DNA of 58,147 nucleotides, taken from contig JBCDGH010000002.1 of NCBI GenBank assembly GCA_038751365.1, positions 1-58,147 of the forward strand, in the 5' to 3' direction. The DNA is from JBCDGH01 sp038751365 (GTDB taxonomy: Bacteria; Patescibacteriota; JACMRA01). The translations under genes were made by a program, and so were the position numbers. Each line of letters starts with the position of its first letter. Position 1 is the stretch's first letter. A model generated the notes under the pieces. That model was not told the origin of the DNA, did no database searches, and saw only the letters and a list, made by a program, of their open reading frames with translations. Below are positions 42,873 to 51,290 of the stretch, in pieces.

Positions 42873-44459
42873 ATGATTCAGAAAAAAATACTACTTAGAC
42901 TGAGTATAACCCTGCTGGTATTTAACCTAGTCATAGGTACGATAACACTCTTTAATAGCTGGAGAGCCAGTCAGGAAATAGCTAAAGCTGCTTTGGAAAA
43001 ATCTAAACAGTCTCAGGTTTTGGGGGTAAATAATATCCCAAAGTTTAACAGGAATTTTGTTCTAAGCAACGATTCCTTTAGCTCATCTAGAGTGTTTCCA
43101 ACTGAAGCCAGTGTACAATCATATTTAGAAAAAACTAAATCACCATTAAAAAGCTTTGTAGCAGAAGGTAAGTCAGCAAGTTATTGGATTTTTGGCGCTG
43201 CTAGAGGTGTCACGAGTAGTAAGTATGGTATCACTCCAAACATTAATCCTGCTCTAATTATAACTTTTTTAGAAAAGGAGCAGTCTTTAATCAGTCTAAA
43301 GAACTACGATACTTATAAAGACCCAGAAAGAAGGATTAAATACGCAATGGGCTATGGTTGTCCAGACGGAGCTGCATGTGATGCCAAATATAATGGTTTT
43401 GTGAATCAAGTAAACTGGGCTGCTTATCAACTACAGTTTAATTATAACAATGCTCCAAGCGGTAAATATGTCAGACCTTACAAATTACAGGATACAATCA
43501 CAACCTTAGATGAGTATAATGTATTCTTGAGTAACCAAGCTACTGCTGCGATTTATAGATACACTCCACATGTGTATTGGGGAGCTTACAACACTTGGAA
43601 AATTATGGTTGGTAATGGATGGGGTCAAAACCCTAACCCGATTAGCTTATCACAAATAGATCAAGTAAATTTAGTAAATAAAGATGCAAATATTGAACTC
43701 CCTGCATCTACAAACATTGATCCTAACACAATTAGTAATTTACTTAAAAATGGTTGTCGACTAGGTCAAACCGGTGAGAATATAAAAAATCTGCAACGAT
43801 ATTTACGGCAGAAAGGATTCTTTATGAGTAGAGAGATAACTGGAATGTGTGGAACAGTTACCAAAAGAGCTCTAGAACTGTATTTTGGTAAAGAAGCTCA
43901 GTTTATTGAAAAACCAGCTATTATGGGTGGTAAGACTATCTTTGCAGATAGTAAAGGTGTAAAGGCTAAGGGTTTAAACACCAGAGTCCAGCCATGTGGT
44001 ATTACTGCCGGTTCTAACCCTATAAACTGGGGCACTAAAGGCGATATTATTTCGGGTCCTACACCAAAAGCTTGCCTTGGTGGTAATTGGAATTGGTATA
44101 AGATTAATTGGGAAAATGGCACCACTGGTTGGTCAGTAAGTGCCTATCTCACAGATGCTCCAGCAGCTACAATTAAACCAGCCCCAGCTGCCCCAGAGTC
44201 AGCAGTTCAAGCTCCTACATTTACCACCGAACCTGCACCTAAGATTGTCACCACGAATAGCCGTGGCGTGAAAGTAGCCGGTTTAAATTTGAGGAGTGGA
44301 CCTTGCACCAACAAAATTGGAGTAATACCCTGGTCTGTTAAGGGCAAAGTACTGGCTGGACCTATTGCCAAAAAATGTTTTGGGAGAGACTTAGAGTGGC
44401 TAAAGGTTCAATTTGATAACGGTAAAACCGGCTGGGTTGCCTCCTATTATTTAGGCTAG
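42873..44459 (+). CDS. Secreted lysozyme-like protein with PG-binding and two SH3 domains
   Basis: The 528-aa protein starts with a signal anchor (ILLRLSITLLVFNLVIGTI, residues 5-25). The N-terminal domain has INPALIITFLEKEQSLI near 127 and AMGYGCPDGAACDAKY near 162, the pattern of bacterial lysozyme-like peptidoglycan hydrolases with a conserved Glu. A PG-binding-1-like domain (about 290-340, LKNGCRLGQTGENIKNLQRYLRQKG) and two SH3b repeats follow (about 365-430 and 460-528, each with RGVK and GTTGW/GKTGW plus two Cys). SH3b domains attach to cell wall. First gene of a run with flavodoxin and korAB; the 42-nt gap may allow read-through. Confidence 0.85.
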   Translation: MIQKKILLRLSITLLVFNLVIGTITLFNSWRASQEIAKAALEKSKQSQVLGVNNIPKFNRNFVLSNDSFSSSRVFPTEASVQSYLEKTKSPLKSFVAEGKSASYWIFGAARGVTSSKYGITPNINPALIITFLEKEQSLISLKNYDTYKDPERRIKYAMGYGCPDGAACDAKYNGFVNQVNWAAYQLQFNYNNAPSGKYVRPYKLQDTITTLDEYNVFLSNQATAAIYRYTPHVYWGAYNTWKIMVGNGWGQNPNPISLSQIDQVNLVNKDANIELPASTNIDPNTISNLLKNGCRLGQTGENIKNLQRYLRQKGFFMSREITGMCGTVTKRALELYFGKEAQFIEKPAIMGGKTIFADSKGVKAKGLNTRVQPCGITAGSNPINWGTKGDIISGPTPKACLGGNWNWYKINWENGTTGWSVSAYLTDAPAATIKPAPAAPESAVQAPTFTTEPAPKIVTTNSRGVKVAGLNLRSGPCTNKIGVIPWSVKGKVLAGPIAKKCFGRDLEWLKVQFDNGKTGWVASYYLG

Positions 44460-44501
44460 ATGGCTATTGACAACTGTCACAAAAAACCGAAAACCAATAA
44501 T

Positions 44502-44987
44502 ATGAGTAAAGTATTGATAGTATATGCTACTTTAGGTGGTAATACAGAACTTACTGTACAAAAATGCCAGGAAGAACTATTAAAATACGGTTTTAATGTA
44601 AAAAATAAAAGGGTAGACGTCACTTCTGCCAATGAATTGCTAGAATACGATCTAACAATATTAGCCAGCCCAACCTACGGTCAAGGTACTGTAGAGCAGC
44701 ACTTTAAACCCTTCTTGAAATCAATGAAGCAATGTGACTATTCACGATCAAAGTTTGCAATTATCGGCTTGGGAGACACAAAGTACTATGCAGAATACCT
44801 CACTGAATCGGCAACCGTACTCGAGGAACATGTAAAAGACCTAAACGGACAAATCATAGTCCCTGCGCTCAGAATCGGTATGCCACCACTAAAATTTATA
44901 AATAAGCTTGTACCGATGTGGGTTGATAAAATTAGTACAAAAATAAAAACTTCTAATCCAAATGTAATTGGTAATTTAGTATCTTAG
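44502..44987 (+). CDS. Flavodoxin
   Basis: The 161-aa protein (ATG at 44502, MSKVLIVYATLGGNTE) has the FMN phosphate loop TxGNT-like (ATLGGNTE), the FMN-ring loop ASPTYGQGTVEQ and GLGDTKYYAEYLTES. Flavodoxin is a one-electron carrier replacing ferredoxin. It lies 3 nt upstream of the 2-oxoacid oxidoreductase alpha gene, so it is probably that enzyme's acceptor. The upstream in-frame ATG at 44460 gives extra residues not found in flavodoxins. Confidence 0.93.
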   Translation: MSKVLIVYATLGGNTELTVQKCQEELLKYGFNVKNKRVDVTSANELLEYDLTILASPTYGQGTVEQHFKPFLKSMKQCDYSRSKFAIIGLGDTKYYAEYLTESATVLEEHVKDLNGQIIVPALRIGMPPLKFINKLVPMWVDKISTKIKTSNPNVIGNLVS

Positions 44988-44990
44988 TAT

Positions 44991-46751
44991 ATGTCAGCTA
45001 ATCGAACTGTCCTTAAAATAGCAGGAGAAAATGGAATGGGTCTCAGCAGCGTAGGAGAAATGGTTCAAAAAGCCTTAAAGAAAAACGGCTTTAATATTCG
45101 TTCTGAAAGAGAATTTCCTTCAACCATCAAAGGAGGTAAAGCCTGTAATATAATTAACTTCTCTAGTTCAAAAATTTATGGACTATCAAAAACCATTGAT
45201 ATAGCTATAGGACTCGATAGAGAAGGTGTTAAGGATTGCTTAGAGACTCTAAAACCTGGGGGTATTTTAATTCATGGCTTTGATCGCTGGAATAAGTCTA
45301 TCAAGAACTTGCCACAAATTGTTGAGTCTAAAAAGCTACAAGTATTTTTATTACCCGCAAGAGACATTGCTTTAGAAAATGGCGGTAGTGTTATTATGGT
45401 AAATACGGTTTTGTTGGGTTTTCTATGGAAAGTTCTAGGTTTAGACATAGACAGTCTAAGACAGCAAATTAAAGTTCAATTCCAAGATAAATCAAGTATT
45501 ATTAATGTGAATATTACCTGTGCTCAGGCAGGATTTGAATATAATTTTCCTAGCAAAACCCCTTCCCTATCTGTAAGCTCTAATAAGCTTGATAGTACAA
45601 AGCAAATTTTAATTGACGGTAATACTAGCTTAGCCTTAGGAGCTATTCAGGCTGGTGTAAGAGCTTATTACGCTTATCCAATGAGTCCTTCAACCTCGAT
45701 TTTGGTATACTTGGCTAAAGTCAGCCACCAAACTAAAATGCTAGTAAAGCAGGCTGAAGACGAAATAACTGCTGCACAAATGGCTTTAGGTTCAATGCAT
45801 ATGGGTACTAGAGCTTTGGTCGCTACTTCTGGTGGTGGTTTTGATTTAATGACAGAAACCGTAAGTCTTAGCGGTATGATTGAAACACCGTTGGTGATTA
45901 CCATAGTCCAACGTCCCGGACCAGCTACTGGACTGCCAACATGGACAGCTCAGAGTGACCTAGATTTAGCTATATATTCAGCTCATGGAGAGTTCTGCAG
46001 AATTGTCTTAGCCTGTAGTGACGCAACCAGCTCCTTTGAGAATATACAACATGCTCTTAATCTCTCTGAAAAATATCAAATACCGGTGATTTTACTTTCA
46101 GAGGCTACTATAGGTATGGGTTACGAAACAACACCTGAATTTACAGATAACACAATACCAATTGAACGAGGTATAATTACTGCAACTGAAGAGATTGATG
46201 CGTTACAACCAAGCGATAGATATCAGATAACTAGTACAGGCGTTTCTAAGAGATGGCTACCTGGCAAATCCAAATCAACTTACTTTGCTAATGGTGATGA
46301 ACACTGGGAAGAAGGTGAAATTACCGAAGATGAGCAGGAAGCAGGAAGCATGATAAAGAAAAGACTTATCAAGACTAAAACCATACTTGATAACTTACCT
46401 GAACCAGAAATTTTTGGTGATCCTATGGAAGCTGATATTTCTTTTATAGGCTGGGGTAGTAGCAAAGGTCCTATGCTAGATTCTATAGAGATATTAGCTG
46501 CTAAAAATATAAAAGCAAACTATTTGCACTTTAACTATATTCTACCTCTAAAAACTGCTAAACTAATCGAATTTTGTAAGCAGAATCAGAATGTAAGCAC
46601 TATCGAAGGCAATTTCAATGGTCAGCTTAGTAATTTAATCGAAAGTAAAACAAATCTTAAATTCCCTCAACGTCTCTTGAAGTGGAATGGCAGACCTTTT
46701 TATGTAGAAGATATAGTTGATTTTGTAAGAGAAAAAGTAAACAAAACATAG
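44991..46751 (+). CDS. korA: 2-oxoacid:acceptor oxidoreductase, gamma-alpha fusion subunit
   Basis: The 586-aa protein fuses the gamma domain (residues 1-190, GENGMGLSSVGEMVQKAL and REFPSTIKGGKACNIINFS) to the alpha pyrimidine-binding domain (about 205-586, AYPMSPSTSI, QAEDEITAAQMALGSMHMG and ATSGGGFDLMTE). This is the KorA/OorA-type arrangement. With the beta subunit it oxidises a 2-oxoacid plus CoA to acyl-CoA, CO2 and reduced carrier. Substrate (2-oxoglutarate or pyruvate) cannot be told from the sequence. The start follows the flavodoxin stop by 3 nt. Confidence 0.93.
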   Translation: MSANRTVLKIAGENGMGLSSVGEMVQKALKKNGFNIRSEREFPSTIKGGKACNIINFSSSKIYGLSKTIDIAIGLDREGVKDCLETLKPGGILIHGFDRWNKSIKNLPQIVESKKLQVFLLPARDIALENGGSVIMVNTVLLGFLWKVLGLDIDSLRQQIKVQFQDKSSIINVNITCAQAGFEYNFPSKTPSLSVSSNKLDSTKQILIDGNTSLALGAIQAGVRAYYAYPMSPSTSILVYLAKVSHQTKMLVKQAEDEITAAQMALGSMHMGTRALVATSGGGFDLMTETVSLSGMIETPLVITIVQRPGPATGLPTWTAQSDLDLAIYSAHGEFCRIVLACSDATSSFENIQHALNLSEKYQIPVILLSEATIGMGYETTPEFTDNTIPIERGIITATEEIDALQPSDRYQITSTGVSKRWLPGKSKSTYFANGDEHWEEGEITEDEQEAGSMIKKRLIKTKTILDNLPEPEIFGDPMEADISFIGWGSSKGPMLDSIEILAAKNIKANYLHFNYILPLKTAKLIEFCKQNQNVSTIEGNFNGQLSNLIESKTNLKFPQRLLKWNGRPFYVEDIVDFVREKVNKT

Positions 46752-46766
46752 TCAAAAAAATAATTT

Positions 46767-47660
46767 ATGTCTCAACTACACAAATTGATAAATAAGGCAG
46801 AGGAATTCTCAGCATATGAGAGCGATCAAAAACACACATGGTGTTCTGGTTGTGGTAATTTTGGTATTCTAAATGCTCTTAAACGGTCCTTAGTTTTGGA
46901 GAATATCAAACCTCAAGAAACTTTGCTGTGCTTTGATGTAGGTTGCAATAGTAATGCTAGTGATAAAATTAAAGCTTACACTATACATGGTCTACACGGT
47001 AGGGTAGCTAGCCTAGCTTCTGGTGCCGCAATAGCTAACACAAAACAAAAAGTAATTGCTATGGCTGGTGATGGCGCTACATTTTCTGAAGGTATAAACC
47101 ACCTTGTGCACGCAGTTAGAAATGATTATCCGATCACATTTATAGTTCACAATAACAATAACTATGGTCTGACTATCGGACAGGCTAGTAGTACTACCAA
47201 GCATGATTTTGCAATGAATGGTTCTCCTGATGGAGTTATTCCTGAACCACTAAACACTTTACAATTTGTTCTTAGCTTCAATCCCAGTTTTGTAGCTAGG
47301 AGTTTTTCAGGTGATATCGAACATATGACAAAAACTATACAAATGGCTTTAAACCATCGAGGTTTTGCCTATGTAGAAATTATGCAAGCCTGTCCAACTT
47401 TCAATAAAGCTACACCGCAAGAATGGTACTGGGATAAAATCTTTGATATACAGACAATTATTGGCTACGACAAGACTGATATCTGGCAAGCTAGAAAAAT
47501 TGTAGATTCTCTTGATAAAGACTTGGCTGTTGGTGTAATCTATGAAAAAAGTAAACCAAATTTTGTAGAACAGCTAAAGAATAGAGAAGGTCTAGGGTCT
47601 GAACTGATAGACGAAGTAAAAAGTACTAGTATTACTGGCTTACTTCAAGAATTCAGATAA
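46767..47660 (+). CDS. korB: 2-oxoacid:acceptor oxidoreductase, beta subunit
   Basis: The 297-aa protein carries the TPP site GDGATFSEGINHLVHAVRN followed by NNNNYGLTIGQ, and cysteines for one [4Fe-4S] cluster: WCSGCGNFG near 25-33, DVGCN near 56, and ACPTFN near 206. Spacing fits KorB/OorB beta subunits (about 290 aa). It starts 15 nt after the alpha gene. Needs Fe-S clusters made by Suf components encoded elsewhere in this window. Confidence 0.94.
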   Translation: MSQLHKLINKAEEFSAYESDQKHTWCSGCGNFGILNALKRSLVLENIKPQETLLCFDVGCNSNASDKIKAYTIHGLHGRVASLASGAAIANTKQKVIAMAGDGATFSEGINHLVHAVRNDYPITFIVHNNNNYGLTIGQASSTTKHDFAMNGSPDGVIPEPLNTLQFVLSFNPSFVARSFSGDIEHMTKTIQMALNHRGFAYVEIMQACPTFNKATPQEWYWDKIFDIQTIIGYDKTDIWQARKIVDSLDKDLAVGVIYEKSKPNFVEQLKNREGLGSELIDEVKSTSITGLLQEFR

Positions 47661-47745
47661 AAACTTTTGGTTATTCTTGACACAAAATTATAAAGCAGGT
47701 TCTCTCAGAGCACTAACCATTTTCAAGAATTCAGAGAATGAACAT

Positions 47746-48309
47746 ATGCCATCTTCAATGCAGAGAACAGCTCAGCCTAGAGCCAAGGTTTCTAGTAGTT
47801 CTAGTAGCTTATCAAAAAAATTTTCTTTGAGACACGTTTTCAGAGTAGGTGCCATCGTCTGGTGCAAACACAAAGGTAGAGATTACTACGTAGTAATGAA
47901 ATCTTTTACTAGACCAAATAGAGGTACTCAGATCCCAGGCGGTCGTATCGAAAGAGATGAAAACCCGGCAGCTGCAGTCATCAGAGAAGTGATAGAAGAA
48001 ACGGGAGTGGAAACTAGAATTATCTGCCCCTTAGGTCTGATTTTTTTTGAGAACCCAGAAGATAACTATTCCAATTTACAACTTTACTATATAGTTAGAC
48101 CCCTATATCCTATAAACGTTTTTAAAAGGTGGCAGGTAATTGACCAAGATCAAACTAAGCAGGAACTAGAATGCTGGTGTATGTCAACAAATAACCCAAC
48201 AAGCTACTTAGCCGTTGGTCAAGGCAAGATCGTAGACATGTTCAAAGTATGGCTTAAAGAGCACAAGAAGCCGAACAATAGCAACCAATCTTTTCAAATA
48301 AAAAATTAA
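47746..48309 (+). CDS. Nudix hydrolase
   Basis: The 187-aa protein (ATG 47746; a TTG at 47677 is unlikely) has a complete Nudix box: GGRIERDENPAAAVIREVIEETGVE, that is G-x5-E-x7-RE-V-x-EE-x-G, about 73 residues from the start. A Ser-rich N-terminal segment (near 15-25) precedes it. Substrate unknown (nucleoside diphosphate-X). Unlike the Nudix-like domain at 27.8 kb, the metal-binding glutamates are intact. It is 86 nt downstream of korB. Confidence 0.92.
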   Translation: MPSSMQRTAQPRAKVSSSSSSLSKKFSLRHVFRVGAIVWCKHKGRDYYVVMKSFTRPNRGTQIPGGRIERDENPAAAVIREVIEETGVETRIICPLGLIFFENPEDNYSNLQLYYIVRPLYPINVFKRWQVIDQDQTKQELECWCMSTNNPTSYLAVGQGKIVDMFKVWLKEHKKPNNSNQSFQIKN

Positions 48310-48335
48310 GAATTTGTTTTTTAAGTTGACTTATG

Positions 48336-48361
48336 TGCATATAAAAAGTTGTGTATATGCA
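48336..48361 (+). promoter_or_regulatory. Inverted repeat upstream of the 40-aa peptide gene
   Basis: TGCATATA (48336-48343) and TATATGCA (48354-48361) form an 8-bp dyad spaced by 10 nt, next to TTGACT at 48326-48331. A -10-like TATATG overlaps the right arm (22-nt spacing) or GTGTAT lies at 19 nt. It may be an operator. A second hairpin candidate (ATTACCTAG/CTAGTAAT, 48369-48389) lies in the leader. Confidence 0.5.
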
Positions 48362-48407
48362 GTCTGCTATTACCTAGTGGGCTAGTAATTAAAAAAGGAG
48401 GCTTGAA

Positions 48408-48530
48408 GTGAGAAAGTACGCTTTACTCTTCGCTCTGACAGTAATATTTGTATTACTGTTGGACACTACCGCTCGAGCAGCTACAAGCTTATCTAGCTAT
48501 AGCTGGTGGGTATGCCCTTGGGGCTATTAA
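48408..48530 (+). CDS. 40-aa secreted Trp/Tyr-rich micropeptide
   Basis: GTG at 48408 with a near-perfect AGGAGG 6 nt upstream; TAA at 48528. The product has a complete signal peptide: MRKYALLFALTVIFVLLLDTTARA with a basic start, a hydrophobic core of about 15 residues and an A-R-A cleavage site. The mature peptide would be only 16 residues, ATSLSSYSWWVCPWGY, with three Trp, two Tyr and one Cys. A strong terminator follows, so it is a dedicated mRNA. No family recognised. Secreted signal, antimicrobial peptide or cell-surface anchor are options; a Trp attenuation leader is unlikely because nothing lies downstream on this strand. Confidence 0.75.
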   Translation: MRKYALLFALTVIFVLLLDTTARAATSLSSYSWWVCPWGY

Positions 48531-48540
48531 GGCTAGGTAT

Positions 48541-48572
48541 AAAGACAGTTATTGAATTAACTGTCTTTTTTT
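48541..48572 (+). terminator. Strong rho-independent terminator of the micropeptide gene
   Basis: AAAGACAGTTA (48541-48551) pairs perfectly with TAACTGTCTTT (48558-48568) over a 6-nt loop, with a T-run of seven. Its flanking A residues make it a possible bidirectional terminator that also serves sufS. Confidence 0.93.
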
Positions 48573-48597
48573 ATAACAGGATAGAAGTTTAGAATAA

Positions 48598-49854
48598 TTA
48601 AGCTAGAATTTCCATGCCTTTTTTCAACCAAAAAATAAACTGATCTACTTCCTCTGCAGTATTATACATTGCCAGAGATACTCTACAGACACCGTTCTCA
48701 TATCCTAGCATATCTAACAATGGTTGAGTGCAATGATAGCCAGTCCTTATACATACATTTTTAGAAGCTAAATAAAAATCTAAATCTTGAGGGTGCACTC
48801 CATTAACTGTAAAAGACTGGATAGGTAATTTTTGATTAGTGCCAGCTATTAGTTTAACTTTTGATAGCCTAGACAACTCATTGTGCAAGTGTTTTAGTAG
48901 TTGGTTTTCATAATTTACCAAACTGTCATCAAGAATATTTTGATAATATTTAATTCCTTGATTCAGACCAATTACTCCAGCTATATTAGGAGTTCCGGGC
49001 TCAAATTTATACGGAAGCTGATTAAAGTCAGTATTAAAATAATCTACACTTTCTATCATATCTCCACCACCAGCTACAGGTGGCATCTTAATCAAATAAG
49101 ACTTTTTACCGTATAAAACCCCTACCCCTGTTGGAGAATAAACTTTATGCCCTGAATAACAATAAAAATCAACATCCAATTGCTCAACACTCACTTTCAT
49201 ATGCCCTACCGCTTGAGCTCCGTCTACAAGAACCAGACTACCGTTCTGATGCGCTAATTCAGTAATTTTCTTAATGGGATTAATTATGCCTAAAGTATTA
49301 GAAACATGACATAAAGACACTAATTTTACCTTGGGATTCAATAATTTCTTATATTCTTGTAGATCTAAATTTAAGTTAGCATCTAGAGGTATATACTTAA
49401 TTGTGAGCTGATATTTCTTTGATATTATCTGCCAAGGCACAATATTAGCATGATGCTCCATCTGTGATAGTAGTATTTCATCACCAGCTTTTAGTATGCA
49501 CTCACCTAAACCACTTTTAGTCCCTACACTGCTAGGGTTGATTGAGCTGATCAAACTTTGGGCTACTAAGTTAATACTATCTGTAGTTCCTTTAGTAAAA
49601 ATTATTTCCTCACTCGACTTGGCTGACAAAAAACCTTGTACCGCTTTCCTAGAATTTTCGTAGTTATGGGTAGTAGCTAAAGCAGATGCGTAGGTTCCAC
49701 GATGTACATTTGAGTTTGACTTCGTATAATAATTTACAAGAGAATCTATAACTACCTTTGGTTTATGAGTGGTTGCTGCGTTATCTATATAAACCAATTC
49801 AGGGTTCAGGCTAAAAAATTGAAAATCTCCCCTAACTTTTTGTACATCAAACAT
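48598..49854 (-). CDS. sufS: Cysteine desulfurase SufS
   Basis: This 418-aa PLP enzyme removes sulfur from cysteine for Fe-S clusters. Signatures: YIDNAATTHKP, SNVHRGTYASALATTHNYENSR, LVDGAQAVGH, DFYCYSGHKVYSPTGVGVLYGKK with the PLP lysine, and the active-site Cys in RTGYHCTQPLLDMLG. The R-x-G-x-H-C-x-x-P form is the SufS/group II type that works with SufE, which is encoded at 28.6 kb. It lies 11 nt after the MscS-like gene, so the two may share an mRNA. SufBCD are not in this window. Confidence 0.97.
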   Translation of the reverse strand: MFDVQKVRGDFQFFSLNPELVYIDNAATTHKPKVVIDSLVNYYTKSNSNVHRGTYASALATTHNYENSRKAVQGFLSAKSSEEIIFTKGTTDSINLVAQSLISSINPSSVGTKSGLGECILKAGDEILLSQMEHHANIVPWQIISKKYQLTIKYIPLDANLNLDLQEYKKLLNPKVKLVSLCHVSNTLGIINPIKKITELAHQNGSLVLVDGAQAVGHMKVSVEQLDVDFYCYSGHKVYSPTGVGVLYGKKSYLIKMPPVAGGGDMIESVDYFNTDFNQLPYKFEPGTPNIAGVIGLNQGIKYYQNILDDSLVNYENQLLKHLHNELSRLSKVKLIAGTNQKLPIQSFTVNGVHPQDLDFYLASKNVCIRTGYHCTQPLLDMLGYENGVCRVSLAMYNTAEEVDQFIFWLKKGMEILA

Positions 49855-49865
49855 ATTAATTTTAT

Positions 49866-50918
49866 TTAGACCATAACTAACTCAATCTTTTTTTGCTCTA
49901 GCTTCTCCATAATTGCATAATTGATATTTTGTTGAGCTATGGTAAAACTCATATAATCATTAGATAAAACATGATAGACTACTTCAAACCTAAATTTGTG
50001 GTTACCAATTTCCATAAAACTGACTCTTTGAAATCTTACCCCTTCTTGAGACTCAATCACCTTTTGAATTAACCCAGGAACTAGCTTAAGTTTATTTAAA
50101 GGTGTCTTTAAATCTAAATGCAAACTAAAATCTACCCTTCTACTTTTTAGCAACTTGAAATTGTGAATTCTAGTATTGATTAGCTCTTTATTCGATACTA
50201 CAAGTTCTTCTCCACTGAGTACTCTAATCCTAGTTGATCGCAAACCAATACTCTGGACATAGCCCCTATCTTGACCAATTTCTACGTAATCCCCAACTAT
50301 AAAAGGCTTATCTAAAAAAATTGAAAAAGAAGCGAATATCTCTGATAAAATATTTTGTAGAGAAAAAGCTACAGCAATTCCAGTGATTCCCAAGCTGGTT
50401 ATCAAGGTCTGTACACCTCTAATCTCAAAATTCTGTAGTACTAAGATCAGACCAATTATCCAAACTACAAACCTGATCAAAGTAGTAATCAGACTAAGTC
50501 CTTCAGGGTCAAATCTTTGGTTATTTTTCTGATTATTTTCTACTACGACTTTAAAAAGGTAAATTAGCCATTGCTGCGAAATAATTATTATAAAATAGCT
50601 TATAACAACAAAAGATAAATTCTCTAGCCACCAAAATAAAGTTGAAGACCTGATAGAACTATTTAGTTCGATAAACATCAAAGTTTCTAAACTTGACTTT
50701 ATAGCAAGTGCATTGCAGAAAATCCAATTAGTAGTATTCAAATTTTGCTTAAAAACCAATTGTATACCTTGCTGGTTGAAACGATTTAGCAAAACTCTAA
50801 ACATTCTAAAAAAACCATAGAGTAGAGCGTAATAGCTAAAAAAGAGGATTACTCCAAACAAAAAAGTACTTAAATCTTTAGATGATACTGAAAAAAAACT
50901 AAAATTATCAAAAAGCAT
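49866..50918 (-). CDS. MscS-family mechanosensitive channel
   Basis: The 350-aa protein has about five TM helices. The last one, the pore-lining TM3, is GVQTLITSLGITGIAVAFSLQNILSEIFA, and the beta domain follows with FIVGDYVEIGQDRGYVQSIGLRSTRIR and LVVSNKELINTRIHN. The C-terminal cytoplasmic vestibule ends MEKLEQKKIELVMV. It releases solutes on hypo-osmotic shock. Extra N-terminal helices place it among the longer MscS homologues. It precedes sufS in the same direction. Confidence 0.93.
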   Translation of the reverse strand: MLFDNFSFFSVSSKDLSTFLFGVILFFSYYALLYGFFRMFRVLLNRFNQQGIQLVFKQNLNTTNWIFCNALAIKSSLETLMFIELNSSIRSSTLFWWLENLSFVVISYFIIIISQQWLIYLFKVVVENNQKNNQRFDPEGLSLITTLIRFVVWIIGLILVLQNFEIRGVQTLITSLGITGIAVAFSLQNILSEIFASFSIFLDKPFIVGDYVEIGQDRGYVQSIGLRSTRIRVLSGEELVVSNKELINTRIHNFKLLKSRRVDFSLHLDLKTPLNKLKLVPGLIQKVIESQEGVRFQRVSFMEIGNHKFRFEVVYHVLSNDYMSFTIAQQNINYAIMEKLEQKKIELVMV

Positions 50919-50975
50919 AATGTCTGCTATATAATCTTAAACAAGCTAGCATATTTTTTTGATTTAAACAACATG

Positions 50976-51197
50976 CTACTGCTCCGGAGATGGTCTAATA
51001 TCTTTTGGAATAAGTGGTAAATCTTCAATAATGGTTATTCGTTTTGATTCAGGTAAATTATTTTTAACAGTTTTATCTAAAGATGAAAAGTGCAGCTGCA
51101 TTATACAATACAAGATAGCAGTATAGATAAGTGCTTCCGGTATTTTGTTTATATATTTTTTAGCCTCTAGCTTAATTTTGTAACTTTTATTTTCCAT
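50976..51197 (-). CDS. Small hypothetical protein (73 aa)
   Basis: It has a single hydrophobic helix (PEALIYTAILYCIMQL, about 20-36) after a basic N-terminus and an extracytoplasmic or cytoplasmic tail with two Pro-rich clusters. A consensus promoter 22-50 nt upstream supports a real gene. No family recognised. It sits upstream of MscS on the same strand with a 57-nt gap. Confidence 0.6.
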   Translation of the reverse strand: MENKSYKIKLEAKKYINKIPEALIYTAILYCIMQLHFSSLDKTVKNNLPESKRITIIEDLPLIPKDIRPSPEQ

Positions 51198-51218
51198 GAG
51201 AGCGAAAAAAACACAGCA

Positions 51219-51247
51219 AATTTAAAAAGGCAAATACGGCTTGTCAA
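51219..51247 (-). promoter_or_regulatory. Promoter of the 73-aa protein gene
   Basis: Minus-strand TTGACA (complement of 51242-51247), 17-nt spacer, TAAATT (complement of 51219-51224); leader about 15 nt to the ATG at 51197. Confidence 0.8.
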
Positions 51248-51268
51248 AATTGTAGATACGGAACATAA

Positions 51269-51286
51269 TTAGTATAAATATACTAA
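51269..51286 (+). promoter_or_regulatory. Inverted repeat TTAGTAT-AAAT-ATACTAA before the FNR-like gene
   Basis: A 7-bp perfect dyad with a 4-nt centre ends 4 nt before the ATG at 51291 and overlaps the only -10-like sequences (TATAAA, TATACT). It could be an operator, or a hairpin covering the start codon. Confidence 0.5.
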
Positions 51287-51290
51287 TAAT

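Noticed and set aside
48408..48572. Trp-operon-type attenuator (leader peptide with Trp codons plus terminator)
   Set aside because: The peptide has a complete signal sequence and no plus-strand gene follows the terminator; the next gene (sufS) is on the minus strand.
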